From SVTX01 sp045602385 (GTDB lineage: Bacteria > Bacillota > Clostridia > Oscillospirales > CAG-272), in assembly GCA_045602385.1 (NCBI GenBank), contig JAZSBL010000022.1:1-12935 (forward strand): a stretch of DNA of 12,935 nt. Direction: 5' to 3'. Positions 1 to 7,513 of this stretch are shown here, in pieces. Below the pieces are notes generated by a model that saw only the letters and a list, made by a program, of their open reading frames with translations, was not told the DNA's origin and searched no databases. The number at the start of each line of letters is the position of its first letter. Position 1 is the stretch's first letter. A program made the translations under genes and the position numbers.

Positions 1-561
1 AAGAAGGTCTGCATCGTCGGCGGTGGCGTTGGTTGCGCGATCGCTATGCCTATCGCAGAGGCTCTTCACGAGATGGGCGCAGACGTTACAAGCATTATCG
101 GATTCAGAAACAAGGATCTCCTTATCCTTGAGGACGAGTTCAAGGCTTGCTCCAACACTCTTCGCGTTATGACCGATGACGGCTCCTACGGCGAGCACGG
201 TAACGTAACCGTTCCGCTTAAGGAAATGCTTGAGGCGGGCGAGAAGTTTGATATGATAATCACGATCGGTCCTCTTATCATGATGAAGTTCGTTGTTCTT
301 ACGGCTAAGCCCTTCGGCACTCCCGTAACAGCTTCCATGAACCCCATTATGATCGACGGTACGGGAATGTGCGGCGGTTGCCGTCTTACCCTCAACGTTG
401 ACGGTAAGAAGGTAACTAAGTTTGCTTGCGTTGACGGTCCCGACTTCAACGGCTACGAGATCGACTTTGACGAGGCAATGTCCAGAGGCAGAATGTATGC
501 CGACTTCGAGCGTCACGCTCACGACGATGCATGCAATCTCTTCAAGAAGGAGGTACAGTAA
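1..561 (+). CDS. nfnA: NfnA, NADH-dependent ferredoxin:NADP+ oxidoreductase alpha subunit (5' end outside window)
   Basis: This is the C-terminal 186 residues of the FAD/[2Fe-2S] subunit of Nfn, the cytoplasmic flavin-bifurcating transhydrogenase that couples NADH and reduced ferredoxin oxidation to NADP+ reduction. The frame is open from base 1, beginning with a nucleotide-binding glycine motif (IVGGGVG) at visible residues 5-11. Near the C-terminus MIDGTGMCGGC and a later FACVDG supply three cysteines (visible residues 124, 127, 143) and a nearby Asp. Known NfnA clusters are held by one Asp and three Cys, so the lack of a fourth Cys is expected. Full-length family members are about 280 residues, so roughly 95 are missing upstream. 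The stop lies 2 bases before nfnB, whose ribosome binding site is inside this gene's end, so the two are probably translationally coupled. A dihydroorotate dehydrogenase electron-transfer subunit (PyrK type) is the main alternative; the adjacent nfnB argues against it. Confidence 0.88.
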   Translation, partial: KKVCIVGGGVGCAIAMPIAEALHEMGADVTSIIGFRNKDLLILEDEFKACSNTLRVMTDDGSYGEHGNVTVPLKEMLEAGEKFDMIITIGPLIMMKFVVLTAKPFGTPVTASMNPIMIDGTGMCGGCRLTLNVDGKKVTKFACVDGPDFNGYEIDFDEAMSRGRMYADFERHAHDDACNLFKKEVQ

Positions 562-563
562 TT

Positions 564-1979
564 ATGGCAAAGGCAAACATGAGTCTTACAAGAAACGCTA
601 TGCCTACGCAGGACCCTCAGGTTCGTGCGCACAACTTTGACGAGGTTGCTCTCGGCTATACCGAGGAAATGGCAATCGACGAGGCAAACAGATGCCTCAA
701 CTGCAAGCACATGCCTTGCGTAAACGGCTGTCCCGTTAAAATACATATCCCCGAGTTCATCTCCAAGATCAAGGAGGGTGATTTCGAGGGCGCATACCAG
801 ATAATTTCCAAGTCCTCCTCTCTTCCCGCAGTTTGCGGCCGCGTATGTCCTCAGGAAGTACAGTGCGAGTCCAAGTGCGTAAGAGGCATCAAGGGCGAGA
901 GCGTTGGTATCGGTCGTCTCGAGAGATTCGTTGCTGACTGGCACAACACATTCGCAACAGAGGCTCCCGAGCGTCCCGCAAGCAACGGCCACAGAGTTGC
1001 TGTCGTAGGCTCCGGTCCTTCCGGTCTTACTTGCGCAGGCGACCTTGCAAAGAAGGGCTATGAGGTAACTGTATACGAGGCTCTCCACACAGCAGGCGGA
1101 GTTCTTGTTTACGGTATTCCCGAGTTCCGTCTTCCCAAGAAGATCGTTGCAAAGGAAGTTGATACACTTGAAAAGCTCGGCGTTAAGGTTGAAACAAACG
1201 TTGTTATCGGTAAGACACTTACCATTGACGAGCTCTTCGATATGGGCTATGAGGCAGTATTCGTAGGTTCCGGCGCGGGTCTTCCCAACTTTATGGGTAT
1301 TCCCGGTGAGTCATACAAGGGCGTTTACTCTGCAAATGAGTTCCTTACCAGAAGCAATCTCATGAAGGCTTATCTCGACAATCCCGAGACTCCTATCATG
1401 AAGGGTGGTAAGGTTGCTATCGTCGGCGGCGGTAACGTTGCTATGGACGCCGCAAGAACCGCTCTCCGTCTCGGCGCAGAGAAGGTATACATTGTTTACC
1501 GTCGTTCTATGGAGGAGCTTCCTGCTCGTAAGGAAGAGGTTGAGCATGCCGAGGAGGAGGGAATCGAGTTCCGTCTTCTCTGCAATCCCACAGAGATCGT
1601 TGGCTACAACAATCCCGAAGATCCCAGAGATCCCAAGAACGGCTTCGTTACAGGCATCAAGTGCATCAAGATGGAGCTTGGCGAGCCCGACGCAAAGGGT
1701 CGTCGCCGTCCTGTTGCTATTCCTGACAGCGAGTTTGAGATCGAGGTTGATACAGTAGTTATCTCCATCGGTACTTCTCCTAATCCCCTTATCAAGTCCA
1801 CAACAGAGGGACTTGAGGTCAACGCTCACGGCGGTATCATCCTAAACGAGGACGGTCTTTCCTCTCGCGCGGGTGTATACGCAGGCGGTGACGTTGTAAC
1901 CGGTGCGGCAACCGTTATCAGTGCAATGGGTGCAGGTAAGACTGCTGCTAAGGCTATCGACGAGGCACTCAGCAAATAA
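564..1979 (+). CDS. nfnB: NfnB, NADPH-binding subunit of Nfn transhydrogenase (GltD-like)
   Basis: This 471-residue flavoprotein belongs to the glutamate synthase small-chain family and is best read as the NADPH-binding, FAD-bifurcating subunit of Nfn. The N-terminus carries eight cysteines in two groups, C44-C47-C52-C56 and C91-C95-C101-C105, consistent with two [4Fe-4S] clusters. An FAD motif (VVGSGPSGL) sits at residues 148-156 and an NADP-binding motif (VAIVGGGNVAMDAA) at about 284-297. The C-terminal GVYAGGDVVTGAAT is the usual second FAD contact. The start at 564 is chosen because AAGGAGG at 547-553 lies 10 bases upstream; an in-frame ATG at 531 would overlap nfnA and lacks this spacing. 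In databases such proteins are often called NADPH-dependent glutamate synthase (GltA); the preceding nfnA makes the Nfn role more likely. A strong terminator follows directly. Confidence 0.9.
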   Translation: MAKANMSLTRNAMPTQDPQVRAHNFDEVALGYTEEMAIDEANRCLNCKHMPCVNGCPVKIHIPEFISKIKEGDFEGAYQIISKSSSLPAVCGRVCPQEVQCESKCVRGIKGESVGIGRLERFVADWHNTFATEAPERPASNGHRVAVVGSGPSGLTCAGDLAKKGYEVTVYEALHTAGGVLVYGIPEFRLPKKIVAKEVDTLEKLGVKVETNVVIGKTLTIDELFDMGYEAVFVGSGAGLPNFMGIPGESYKGVYSANEFLTRSNLMKAYLDNPETPIMKGGKVAIVGGGNVAMDAARTALRLGAEKVYIVYRRSMEELPARKEEVEHAEEEGIEFRLLCNPTEIVGYNNPEDPRDPKNGFVTGIKCIKMELGEPDAKGRRRPVAIPDSEFEIEVDTVVISIGTSPNPLIKSTTEGLEVNAHGGIILNEDGLSSRAGVYAGGDVVTGAATVISAMGAGKTAAKAIDEALSK

Positions 1980-1996
1980 TAAATATTGTTGAATAC

Positions 1997-2040
1997 AAAA
2001 AACACGGGAGATCGCTTGTCCGGTCTCTCGTGTTTTTGTT
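1997..2040 (+). terminator. Rho-independent terminator of nfnAB
   Basis: A 16-bp stem pairs A1998-C2013 with G2022-T2037 around an 8-base loop, with two G-U wobbles (G2007/T2028 and T2012/G2023). The 3' arm ends in TTTTT. It begins about 20 bases after the nfnB stop. Confidence 0.9.
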
Positions 2041-2104
2041 AGTTCAATTACACAAAAAACCTCATTTTTCCATTCATATAAAAAAGTCGCTTGAGCAAAA
2101 TAAT

Positions 2105-2265
2105 ATCAGAGACGCAAAGCGGGTCTGATGCGCAAGGGTATTCATGCGAACGAAATAATGTAAATTTCGCGCCGCGGATACTGTTTGCAATTCTCAAACG
2201 GTCTGCGGCGCGGCTCGATTTATTATAGATTAATATGAATACGGCCGTTTCGCATATCGAAACGG
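2105..2265 (+). promoter_or_regulatory. Structured region upstream of the spore-protein gene
   Basis: Three hairpins are seen in this gene-free stretch. The first, 2105-2129, pairs ATCAGA with TCTGAT and has an inner CGC-AAA-GCG. The second, 2168-2212, has a 12-bp GC-rich outer stem and a 5-bp inner GTTTG/CAAAC stem around a 7-base loop. The third, 2245-2265, is a perfect 8-bp CCGTTTCG/CGAAACGG stem ending 8 bases before the AAGGAG ribosome binding site (2272-2277). GACGCAAAGC at 2111-2120 resembles part of the cyclic-di-GMP-I (GEMM) aptamer, but the rest of that fold is not evident. It could be a 5' leader, a separate small RNA, or an attenuator; I found no convincing sigma-G or sigma-A promoter. 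Confidence 0.4.
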
Positions 2266-2283
2266 AGCTTTAAGGAGAAAATT

Positions 2284-2469
2284 ATGGCAAACAAGAATGC
2301 TAAGAAGGCTCTTGAGCAGTTCAAGATGCAGGCAGCAAGTGAAGTAGGCGTAAACCTTAACAATGGCGGTTACAACGGTGACCTCACATCTCGCCAGGCA
2401 GGCAGCATCGGCGGTCAGATGGTTAAGAAGATGATCGAGTCCTACGAGAACTCTATCCAGGCTAAGTAA
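2284..2469 (+). CDS. Alpha/beta-type small acid-soluble spore protein
   Basis: This 61-residue protein matches alpha/beta-type SASPs, which coat and protect DNA in the dormant spore core and are degraded at germination. The C-terminal half has the family signature: NGDLTSRQAGSIGG at 31-44 followed by QMVKKMIE. S19-E20-V21-G22 sits where the germination protease GPR cuts these proteins. The length is typical (60-75 residues). AAGGAG at 2272-2277 provides a ribosome binding site six bases before the ATG. The gene stands alone between the nfnAB terminator and the next promoter, as usual for SASP genes, and expression would be expected in the forespore under sigma-G, although no clear sigma-G promoter is visible. 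This gene is the main sign that the organism forms spores. Confidence 0.95.
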   Translation: MANKNAKKALEQFKMQAASEVGVNLNNGGYNGDLTSRQAGSIGGQMVKKMIESYENSIQAK

Positions 2470-2493
2470 TCAAAAACCCATTTCACGCTTTGT

Positions 2494-2526
2494 GCCGTCC
2501 TGCCGCTGGCAGGGCGGCAAATTTAC
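2494..2526 (+). terminator. Probable terminator of the SASP gene
   Basis: An 11-bp stem (GCCGTCCTGCC at 2494-2504 with GGCAGGGCGGC at 2508-2518, one G-U pair) closes a 3-base loop. The following AAATTT is a poor U-tract, so termination efficiency is uncertain. Confidence 0.65.
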
Positions 2527-2586
2527 ATACGAATCCCGTCAAGGTTGCGGCGAATCCCGGGAATGTCGATTTGCTCCAATTTCTCC

Positions 2587-2615
2587 TTGACATTAATGGT
2601 AAAATATGGTACAAT
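2587..2615 (+). promoter_or_regulatory. Sigma-A promoter of the membrane-protein/glycosyltransferase operon
   Basis: TTGACA (2587-2592), a 17-base spacer and TACAAT (2610-2615), with TGG directly before the -10 giving an extended -10 element. The likely start of transcription is near 2622, leaving a leader of about 60 bases before the gene at 2681. Confidence 0.85.
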
Positions 2616-2680
2616 GAAAAATAGTTCAGGGGCGAGATTTCGTCTGTGTATCGAGAGGATATTAAAGGGAGATTTTTAGT

Positions 2681-4972
2681 ATGCTTTTAGCGTTGGCTAT
2701 TGTTATATTTATCGGTCTTGCCGTTGGCGGGGAATGCGTTTTCCGCGGGCGAGGACGCGGCTTCAAGGCTTGCATTTTCAGCCTGAGTTTTTTGAAAAAA
2801 TTTTTATTTGAGTTTATTGCAACCGCGGTTCTGTTTTTAGCTATCCATTACGACTATTTCGCTATATTTAACATGACGTGGTTCAAGCTTCTGATATTCT
2901 GCTGCATAGGTCTTGGCGTGGTGCTGATCGTAGCCTGCTTCTCGTCATTCAAGAGGGCATCCCTTGAATCCAAGGCTTGGTGGGCCGCTCTTGTCTGCAT
3001 TGCTTGCGTGCTTTTCTCCGAGATATTTATTTTTAACTCGCGCGCGATCCAATCTCACGAATACGAGCAGCTTGAGCTTTTGCCAATGGGAGAGGTCACG
3101 GCTTCCTCCATGCGAGCAGACGGCGGTCATCATATAAGCAAGGGAAAGACGGCGACATTCGAGGTGGTTGACATCTCTACGGAGATCAAGAACCTTTATC
3201 TTGATATAAGCGTATCGAATAATGACGGCGAGGAGATCCCGTATACCGTAAAGATCGAGGCTACCGACAAGGCAAACGAGCTTTATATTACCTCGATACC
3301 GACAAGAAAGGTTTTCAGCAACACTCCAACCGAGTATATCCCCATGCAGCTTCGCGGTGTCTCGGACAAGCTCAGAATAACGATCACTCCCGACTCCTCC
3401 GTGGAGGCTGACGTCTATATGTACGGCATATCCGCCAACACACCAAGGCCCTTTGAGCTTAACGGAACACGTATGTTCATAGTGTTTGCGATAGCGTTTT
3501 TGCTTTATCTCATATCCCCCGCAAGCCCCTTGTATAAAAAGAAGCGTCCGATTGCAAAATGGCCCTTTGGCACTACGGCGATAGTTGTATGTCTTGAGAT
3601 TTTGGTGATATTCCTTATCATTTCTTCCTCTTCTCACTATCTGCAGCTTTTAGCAAAGCACCAGGCGCAGTATCAGCAGCTGTCCGAATCATTCCTTAAC
3701 GGCAAGCTTTATCTTGAGGAAGAAGTCCCCAAATTCTTGCTTGAAATGGAAAATCCCTACGACTACGCGCTCCGCCGCGCGCAGGGCAAGACCTATTATT
3801 GGGACTCCGCGCTCTACAACGGGCATTACTACGTTTATTTCGGTGTCGTTCCTTGTCTTTTAACCTATCTTCCTTACTACGCGATGACGGGAACGCATCT
3901 TTCAAACGATATTTCGCTCTTTATTTTCGCTATATTCTTTATCATCGGCTGCTTCGCGCTTGTAAAACAGATCATCAAGCGCTATTTCCCCAATAGCGGC
4001 ATATCTTACGTTTCCTATCTCATAATTTCGCTGTTGATAGTTAACGGAAGCGGACTATTGTTTATGGCATCCTATGCTGACATGTATTCGGTGCCTATAA
4101 TGGCGGCTCTTGCATTTACCGTGTGCGGTCTCGCGCTTTGGCTTGCGGCCCTGAATAACAAAACGTGTCGAATATTCAAGCTTGCGCTAGGCTCGCTTTG
4201 TATGGCTCTGGTGGCAGGCTGCAGACCAAATCTGCTCCTGTTCTCGGCATTGGCGATACCCTTCTTTGTCGGCGAGGTGATAAGGGCATTCAAGGAAAAG
4301 AAGCACTTTGAGAAGGCCTCTGTGGTTAACGCTCTCGCCTTTGCTATACCGTATATCCTTGTTGCGGCGGGAATTATGTGGTACAATTACGCGCGCTTCG
4401 GCTCGCCATTCGATTTTGGCTCCAACTACAATCTCACCACAAACGACATGACCTCGCGAGGCTTTATGTGGGAGAGAATGCTCCCCGCAAGCTATTCGTA
4501 TCTATTCCAGCTGCCCAAGATGACGGCAACATTCCCATTTATCCGTTACGCGGATTTCGACACGACCTATATGGGTGTGACTATAAGAGAGAGCACCTAC
4601 GGCGGTATCTTCTCTTATTCGCCCATGCTGCTTTTGATATTCTGCATCCCGTGGGTGAAGGATATTCTGAAAAAATACCGCGTCTACGCTCCCGCATTGA
4701 TCCTTACGGCAATCGGTATTGTAACAGCTTTGCTTGACGCGCAGTTTGCGGGAATTCTTCAAAGATATTTTGCCGATTTCTCGCTTATGCTTTATCTGGC
4801 GGCGGCATTTATCCTGCTTGCTCTTATAAACGAGTTTAAATCGGACAAGCAGAGATACTTCATTCGCGCGGGGCTTATGCTTTGCGCAGTTGTAATGACG
4901 GTATATCAGGGCGCGCTTATAATGCGAACCTATGATATAACCGGAATTTTACCCTATTTGTTTTGGTATTGA
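2681..4972 (+). CDS. Large multi-spanning membrane protein, probable GT-C-type glycosyltransferase
   Basis: The 763-residue protein is strongly hydrophobic, with about 14-16 likely membrane segments. Four lie at roughly 1-18, 42-60, 68-88 and 100-118. A soluble, beta-rich segment at about 119-260 is probably extracytoplasmic. Two more membrane segments at about 263-281 and 297-316 precede a conserved-looking loop with NGKLYLEE (340-347) and SALYNGHYYVYFGVVP (376-391). A long membrane core follows, with GCRPN at 513-517. AAAGGGAG at 2664-2671 is the ribosome binding site. I recall this loop pattern in uncharacterised clostridial membrane proteins, and the architecture resembles lipid-phosphate-sugar-dependent GT-C enzymes. 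The next gene encodes a GtrB/DPM1-like enzyme, 45 bases downstream, which would make such a lipid-linked donor. The sugar, the acceptor and an actual catalytic Asp are not established. Confidence 0.7.
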   Translation: MLLALAIVIFIGLAVGGECVFRGRGRGFKACIFSLSFLKKFLFEFIATAVLFLAIHYDYFAIFNMTWFKLLIFCCIGLGVVLIVACFSSFKRASLESKAWWAALVCIACVLFSEIFIFNSRAIQSHEYEQLELLPMGEVTASSMRADGGHHISKGKTATFEVVDISTEIKNLYLDISVSNNDGEEIPYTVKIEATDKANELYITSIPTRKVFSNTPTEYIPMQLRGVSDKLRITITPDSSVEADVYMYGISANTPRPFELNGTRMFIVFAIAFLLYLISPASPLYKKKRPIAKWPFGTTAIVVCLEILVIFLIISSSSHYLQLLAKHQAQYQQLSESFLNGKLYLEEEVPKFLLEMENPYDYALRRAQGKTYYWDSALYNGHYYVYFGVVPCLLTYLPYYAMTGTHLSNDISLFIFAIFFIIGCFALVKQIIKRYFPNSGISYVSYLIISLLIVNGSGLLFMASYADMYSVPIMAALAFTVCGLALWLAALNNKTCRIFKLALGSLCMALVAGCRPNLLLFSALAIPFFVGEVIRAFKEKKHFEKASVVNALAFAIPYILVAAGIMWYNYARFGSPFDFGSNYNLTTNDMTSRGFMWERMLPASYSYLFQLPKMTATFPFIRYADFDTTYMGVTIRESTYGGIFSYSPMLLLIFCIPWVKDILKKYRVYAPALILTAIGIVTALLDAQFAGILQRYFADFSLMLYLAAAFILLALINEFKSDKQRYFIRAGLMLCAVVMTVYQGALIMRTYDITGILPYLFWY

Positions 4973-4984
4973 TTAATTCTAATT

Positions 4985-5002
4985 GCCCGATTAACCTCGG
5001 GC
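4985..5002 (+). other. Short hairpin before the glycosyltransferase ribosome binding site
   Basis: GCCCGA (4985-4990) and TCGGGC (4997-5002) form a perfect 6-bp stem with a 6-base loop between the two genes. No T run follows, so it is not a terminator. It ends 5 bases before GGAG (5008-5011) and could tune translation or RNA stability. Confidence 0.4.
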
Positions 5003-5017
5003 GGAACGGAGAAAAAC

Positions 5018-5950
5018 GTGACTCAAAAGAAAATTGCGGTGCTTTTGCCGTGCTACAATGAGGAACAGACGATCGAAAAGGTAATCAAAGACTTTCAGCG
5101 TGAGCTGCCCGAGGCGACGATTTACGTTTACAACAATAACTCCACCGACAGAACTGCGGAGATCGCCTCCTCTATCGAGGGTGTCATAGTCAAGAACGAG
5201 TACCGACAGGGAAAGGGAAACGTTATCCGCAGTATGTTCCGTCAGATAGACGCCGACTGCTATATTATGGCTGACGGCGACGACACCTACCCCGCAGAGC
5301 ATGCGCGCGAAATGGCTCGCCTTGTCCTTGAGGAGGATATGGATATGGTCATCGGTGACCGTCTTTCATCGACTTATTTCGTCGAAAACAAGCGCGCCTT
5401 CCACAACTTTGGAAACAAGCTTGTTCGTTGGCTTATCAACAAGCTCTTTTCGGGCAATATCAAGGATATTATGACCGGATACAGGGCATTCAGCTATGAT
5501 TTCGTTAAGCTTATGCCTATCGAGAGCAACGGCTTTGAGGTTGAGACCGAGATGACTATCAACGCTCTCGACAAGAAGTTCAATATTTGCGAGATACCCG
5601 TTCAGTACAGGGACAGGCCTGAGGGCAGCGTTTCCAAGCTCAACACAGTAAAGGACGGAATCAGGGTCATCAAGACTATCTTCAGAATGTTCAAGAACTA
5701 CCGCCCGATGTTCTTCTTCGGACTTGTGTCTGCCGTGCTTTTCCTTGTGGGAGGCGGATTCTTTATCTCGGTATTCGTGGAATTTCTGCAGACGCACGCA
5801 GTTTTGCGTTTGCCCACTCTTATCGTTTCAACGGTAGCGCTCCTTGCCTCGATAACCTTCTTCTCGGTGGGACTTATACTTGATATCATCATAAGAAAGC
5901 ACAGACAGAACGCGCTTGTGCAGATAAATTGCATGTCTAAAAAACAATAA
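5018..5950 (+). CDS. GtrB/DPM1-like family 2 glycosyltransferase (polyprenyl-phosphate sugar synthase)
   Basis: The 310-residue protein starts with a GT-A, family 2 domain: LLPCYNEEQTI at 9-19, NNNSTDRT at 39-46, and ADGDDTYP at 85-92 as the DXD-like, nucleotide-sugar/metal motif. MTGYRAF (152-158) and RDRPEGSVSKL (198-208) are typical of DPM1/GtrB enzymes. Two membrane segments at about 231-256 and 266-292 are the usual C-terminal anchor of the GtrB/CsbB branch. These enzymes load a sugar from a nucleotide donor onto undecaprenyl phosphate at the inner face of the membrane. The start is GTG at 5018, six bases after GGAG (5008-5011); no better ATG is near. It is probably co-transcribed with the preceding GT-C-like protein, which could use the lipid-linked sugar outside the cell. 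The sugar is unknown. A terminator follows. Confidence 0.85.
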   Translation: MTQKKIAVLLPCYNEEQTIEKVIKDFQRELPEATIYVYNNNSTDRTAEIASSIEGVIVKNEYRQGKGNVIRSMFRQIDADCYIMADGDDTYPAEHAREMARLVLEEDMDMVIGDRLSSTYFVENKRAFHNFGNKLVRWLINKLFSGNIKDIMTGYRAFSYDFVKLMPIESNGFEVETEMTINALDKKFNICEIPVQYRDRPEGSVSKLNTVKDGIRVIKTIFRMFKNYRPMFFFGLVSAVLFLVGGGFFISVFVEFLQTHAVLRLPTLIVSTVALLASITFFSVGLILDIIIRKHRQNALVQINCMSKKQ

Positions 5951-5957
5951 TAAAAGA

Positions 5958-5992
5958 CAGACCGTTGGTAACCGACGGTCTGTTTTTTGTTT
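5958..5992 (+). terminator. Rho-independent terminator of the glycosyltransferase operon
   Basis: CAGACCGTTGG (5958-5968) pairs with CCGACGGTCTG (5972-5982) around a TAA loop, with one G-U pair, followed by TTTTTTGTTTT. Confidence 0.93.
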
Positions 5993-6020
5993 TATCGACT
6001 TACTTTTTTATTGATTATAG

Positions 6021-6075
6021 GTGACAAACGGGCTAAAATGTGCTATAATTAATTAAATGGGCGGCTTTTTGCCGC
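6021..6075 (+). promoter_or_regulatory. Sigma-A promoter and leader hairpin of the aminopeptidase gene
   Basis: GTGACA (6021-6026), a 17-base spacer and perfect TATAAT (6044-6049), with TGC before the -10 as an extended element. Just after the likely start of transcription, GCGGC-TTTTT-GCCGC (6061-6075) forms a short hairpin in the leader. GAGGT at 6091-6095 is the ribosome binding site for the ATG at 6105. Confidence 0.82.
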
Positions 6076-6104
6076 AAAATAAGTAAAAACGAGGTCTGAA
6101 TAAA

Positions 6105-7346
6105 ATGAAAAAGACATTTCTTAAAGAATATGCGCGTCTGCTCGTCAGAAGCGGAATTGCCGTAAAGAAGGGCGATATAGTTATAATCAACGCGGGACTT
6201 GATCAGCCCGAGTTCGTTAAAATGGTCGTTGAGGAGTGCTATCGCGCAAAGGCTGCGAGAGTTATGGTGGAGTGGTCCTATCTCCCCCTGACAAAGCTCA
6301 ACGTAAACAATATGAGCGCGAAGCTCCTTGGCAAGGTTGAGGCATTTGAGGAAGAAAAGCTCAAATATCGCCTTGAAAACAACGTTGCAATGCTCCATCT
6401 CGTGTCCGACGATCCCGACGGGCTCAAGGGCATCAATCAGAAGAAGTACGCAGAGGGTATGGCGGCTAAGATGAAGGTCATCAAGCCTTACAGCGATGCT
6501 ATGGATAATAAGTACAAGTGGTGCATCGCCGCGGTTCCCGGCGAGGCTTGGGCTAAGAAGGTCTTCCCGGGTGAGAGAACAAGCGTTGCCGTTGAAAAGC
6601 TCTGGAATGCTATTCTTCTCGCATCCCGCGTTATCGACAAGGAGGGCAATCTCCTTGACGCGGGCGTTGAGTGGATGAAGCACAACGCAAGCTTCAATCG
6701 CCGTTCCAAGATCCTCAACGAGGCAGGTCTTGTTGAACTTCGCTATAAGGCTAAGAACGGAACTGATCTCCGAGTCGGTCTTATTGAAAACGGTAGCTTT
6801 ATGGGCGGCGGAGAGAACACTCTCGGCGGAGAATATTATAATCCCAACATTCCTACCGAGGAGATCTTCACATCTCCCAAGGCGGGCGTTGCAGAGGGTA
6901 TAGTTTACTCCTCTATGCCTCTTTCATGGCGCGGTGAGATAATCGACAATTTCTCGCTCCGTTTCGAAAACGGACGCGTTGTTGAGGCCAAGGCGGAGCA
7001 GAACGAGGAGCTTCTCAAGACTATGGTTGGAATGGATGAGGGCGCGTCTATGCTCGGTGAGTGTGCGTTCGTTCCCTATAATTCCCCCATTCGCGAGAGC
7101 GGTATCATGTTCTACGAGACATTGTTTGACGAGAACGCGGCTTGCCACTTCGCTATCGGCAGAGGATTTACCAACACGATCGTCGACTACGACAAGTATA
7201 CAAACGAGGAAATGAAGGAGATGGGTATCAATGATTCCGCTCTCCACGTTGACTTTATGATCGGTACCGATGACCTCTCTATCGTCGGTATCAAGAAGGA
7301 CGGCTCTGAATTCACTATATTCGAAAACGGCCTCTGGGCGTTTTGA
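6105..7346 (+). CDS. M29-family metallo-aminopeptidase (AmpS/AmpT/PepS type)
   Basis: The 413-residue length and sequence fit peptidase family M29, cytoplasmic dimeric aminopeptidases with two metal ions that trim peptides from the N-terminus. The expected ligands are all visible: E253 in NIPTEEIFTSP, E319 in MLGECAFVP, H348 in ENAACHFAIG, and H381 and D383 in ALHVDFMIG. Spacing agrees with the order known for AmpT (Glu, Glu, His, His-x-Asp). There is no signal peptide or membrane segment, so peptide turnover inside the cell is the likely role. The gene has its own promoter. No conventional terminator follows; the stop is succeeded by hairpin repeats, so read-through into the next gene is possible. 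Confidence 0.93.
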   Translation: MKKTFLKEYARLLVRSGIAVKKGDIVIINAGLDQPEFVKMVVEECYRAKAARVMVEWSYLPLTKLNVNNMSAKLLGKVEAFEEEKLKYRLENNVAMLHLVSDDPDGLKGINQKKYAEGMAAKMKVIKPYSDAMDNKYKWCIAAVPGEAWAKKVFPGERTSVAVEKLWNAILLASRVIDKEGNLLDAGVEWMKHNASFNRRSKILNEAGLVELRYKAKNGTDLRVGLIENGSFMGGGENTLGGEYYNPNIPTEEIFTSPKAGVAEGIVYSSMPLSWRGEIIDNFSLRFENGRVVEAKAEQNEELLKTMVGMDEGASMLGECAFVPYNSPIRESGIMFYETLFDENAACHFAIGRGFTNTIVDYDKYTNEEMKEMGINDSALHVDFMIGTDDLSIVGIKKDGSEFTIFENGLWAF

Positions 7347-7370
7347 TTAGAAGGGGATGCGAGGGAGGAC

Positions 7371-7405
7371 GCGGTCGCTTTTTGAAAAAAGCTCCGCAAA
7401 AACTT
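7371..7405 (+). repeat. Hairpin-plus-tail repeat, copy 1 (plus orientation)
   Basis: GCGG (7371-7374) pairs with CCGC (7394-7397), and GCTTTTT (7377-7383) with AAAAAGC (7386-7392). The stem is followed by the tail AAAAACTT (7398-7405). The layout matches copies at 7472-7513 (inverted), 9072-9130 and 10822-10880. There is no U-tract on the plus strand. Confidence 0.65.
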
Positions 7406-7410
7406 CCCAA

Positions 7411-7438
7411 ATAAAATGGGCTAACAAACCCATTTTAT
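7411..7438. repeat. Perfect 10-bp inverted repeat between repeat copies 1 and 2
   Basis: ATAAAATGGG (7411-7420) and CCCATTTTAT (7429-7438) are perfect reverse complements around an 8-base loop. It lies between two oppositely oriented hairpin repeats, near the centre of a larger inverted arrangement spanning about 7371-7513. Confidence 0.8.
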
Positions 7439-7471
7439 AACCCTAACCGGCTACATTATTTATTCTTATGA

Positions 7472-7513
7472 AAGTTTTTGGGGGTGTGGACCCTTTTCTC
7501 AAAAAGGGTCCAC
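7472..7513 (-). repeat. Hairpin-plus-tail repeat, copy 2 (minus orientation)
   Basis: On the minus strand, GTGGACCCTTTT pairs with AAAAGGGTCCAC (a perfect 12-bp stem, plus-strand arms 7486-7497 and 7502-7513). The tail ACACCCCCAAAAACTT follows, the AAAAACTT part being 7479 back to 7472. It faces copy 1 tail to tail. The hairpin ends 16 bases before the GGAGG ribosome binding site of the gene at 7544. Confidence 0.7.

Noticed and set aside
1..1979. Glutamate synthase or PyrK/PyrD assignment for the first two genes
   Set aside because: The [2Fe-2S] subunit with three Cys and a nearby Asp next to a GltD-like subunit with eight N-terminal Cys fits Nfn better.
2085..2150. Possible cyclic-di-GMP-I (GEMM) riboswitch, from GACGCAAAGC followed by GGGTCT
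   Set aside because: The required flanking helices and the rest of the aptamer core cannot be placed; only a short segment matches.
2128..2163. An 11-codon frame (ATG to TAA) upstream of the SASP gene as a leader peptide
   Set aside because: No good ribosome binding site and no codon pattern suggesting control; short frames like this occur by chance.
2530..2560. Short direct repeat of CGAATCCCG in the gap before the promoter at 2587
   Set aside because: Nine bases in two copies with no further structure; likely chance.
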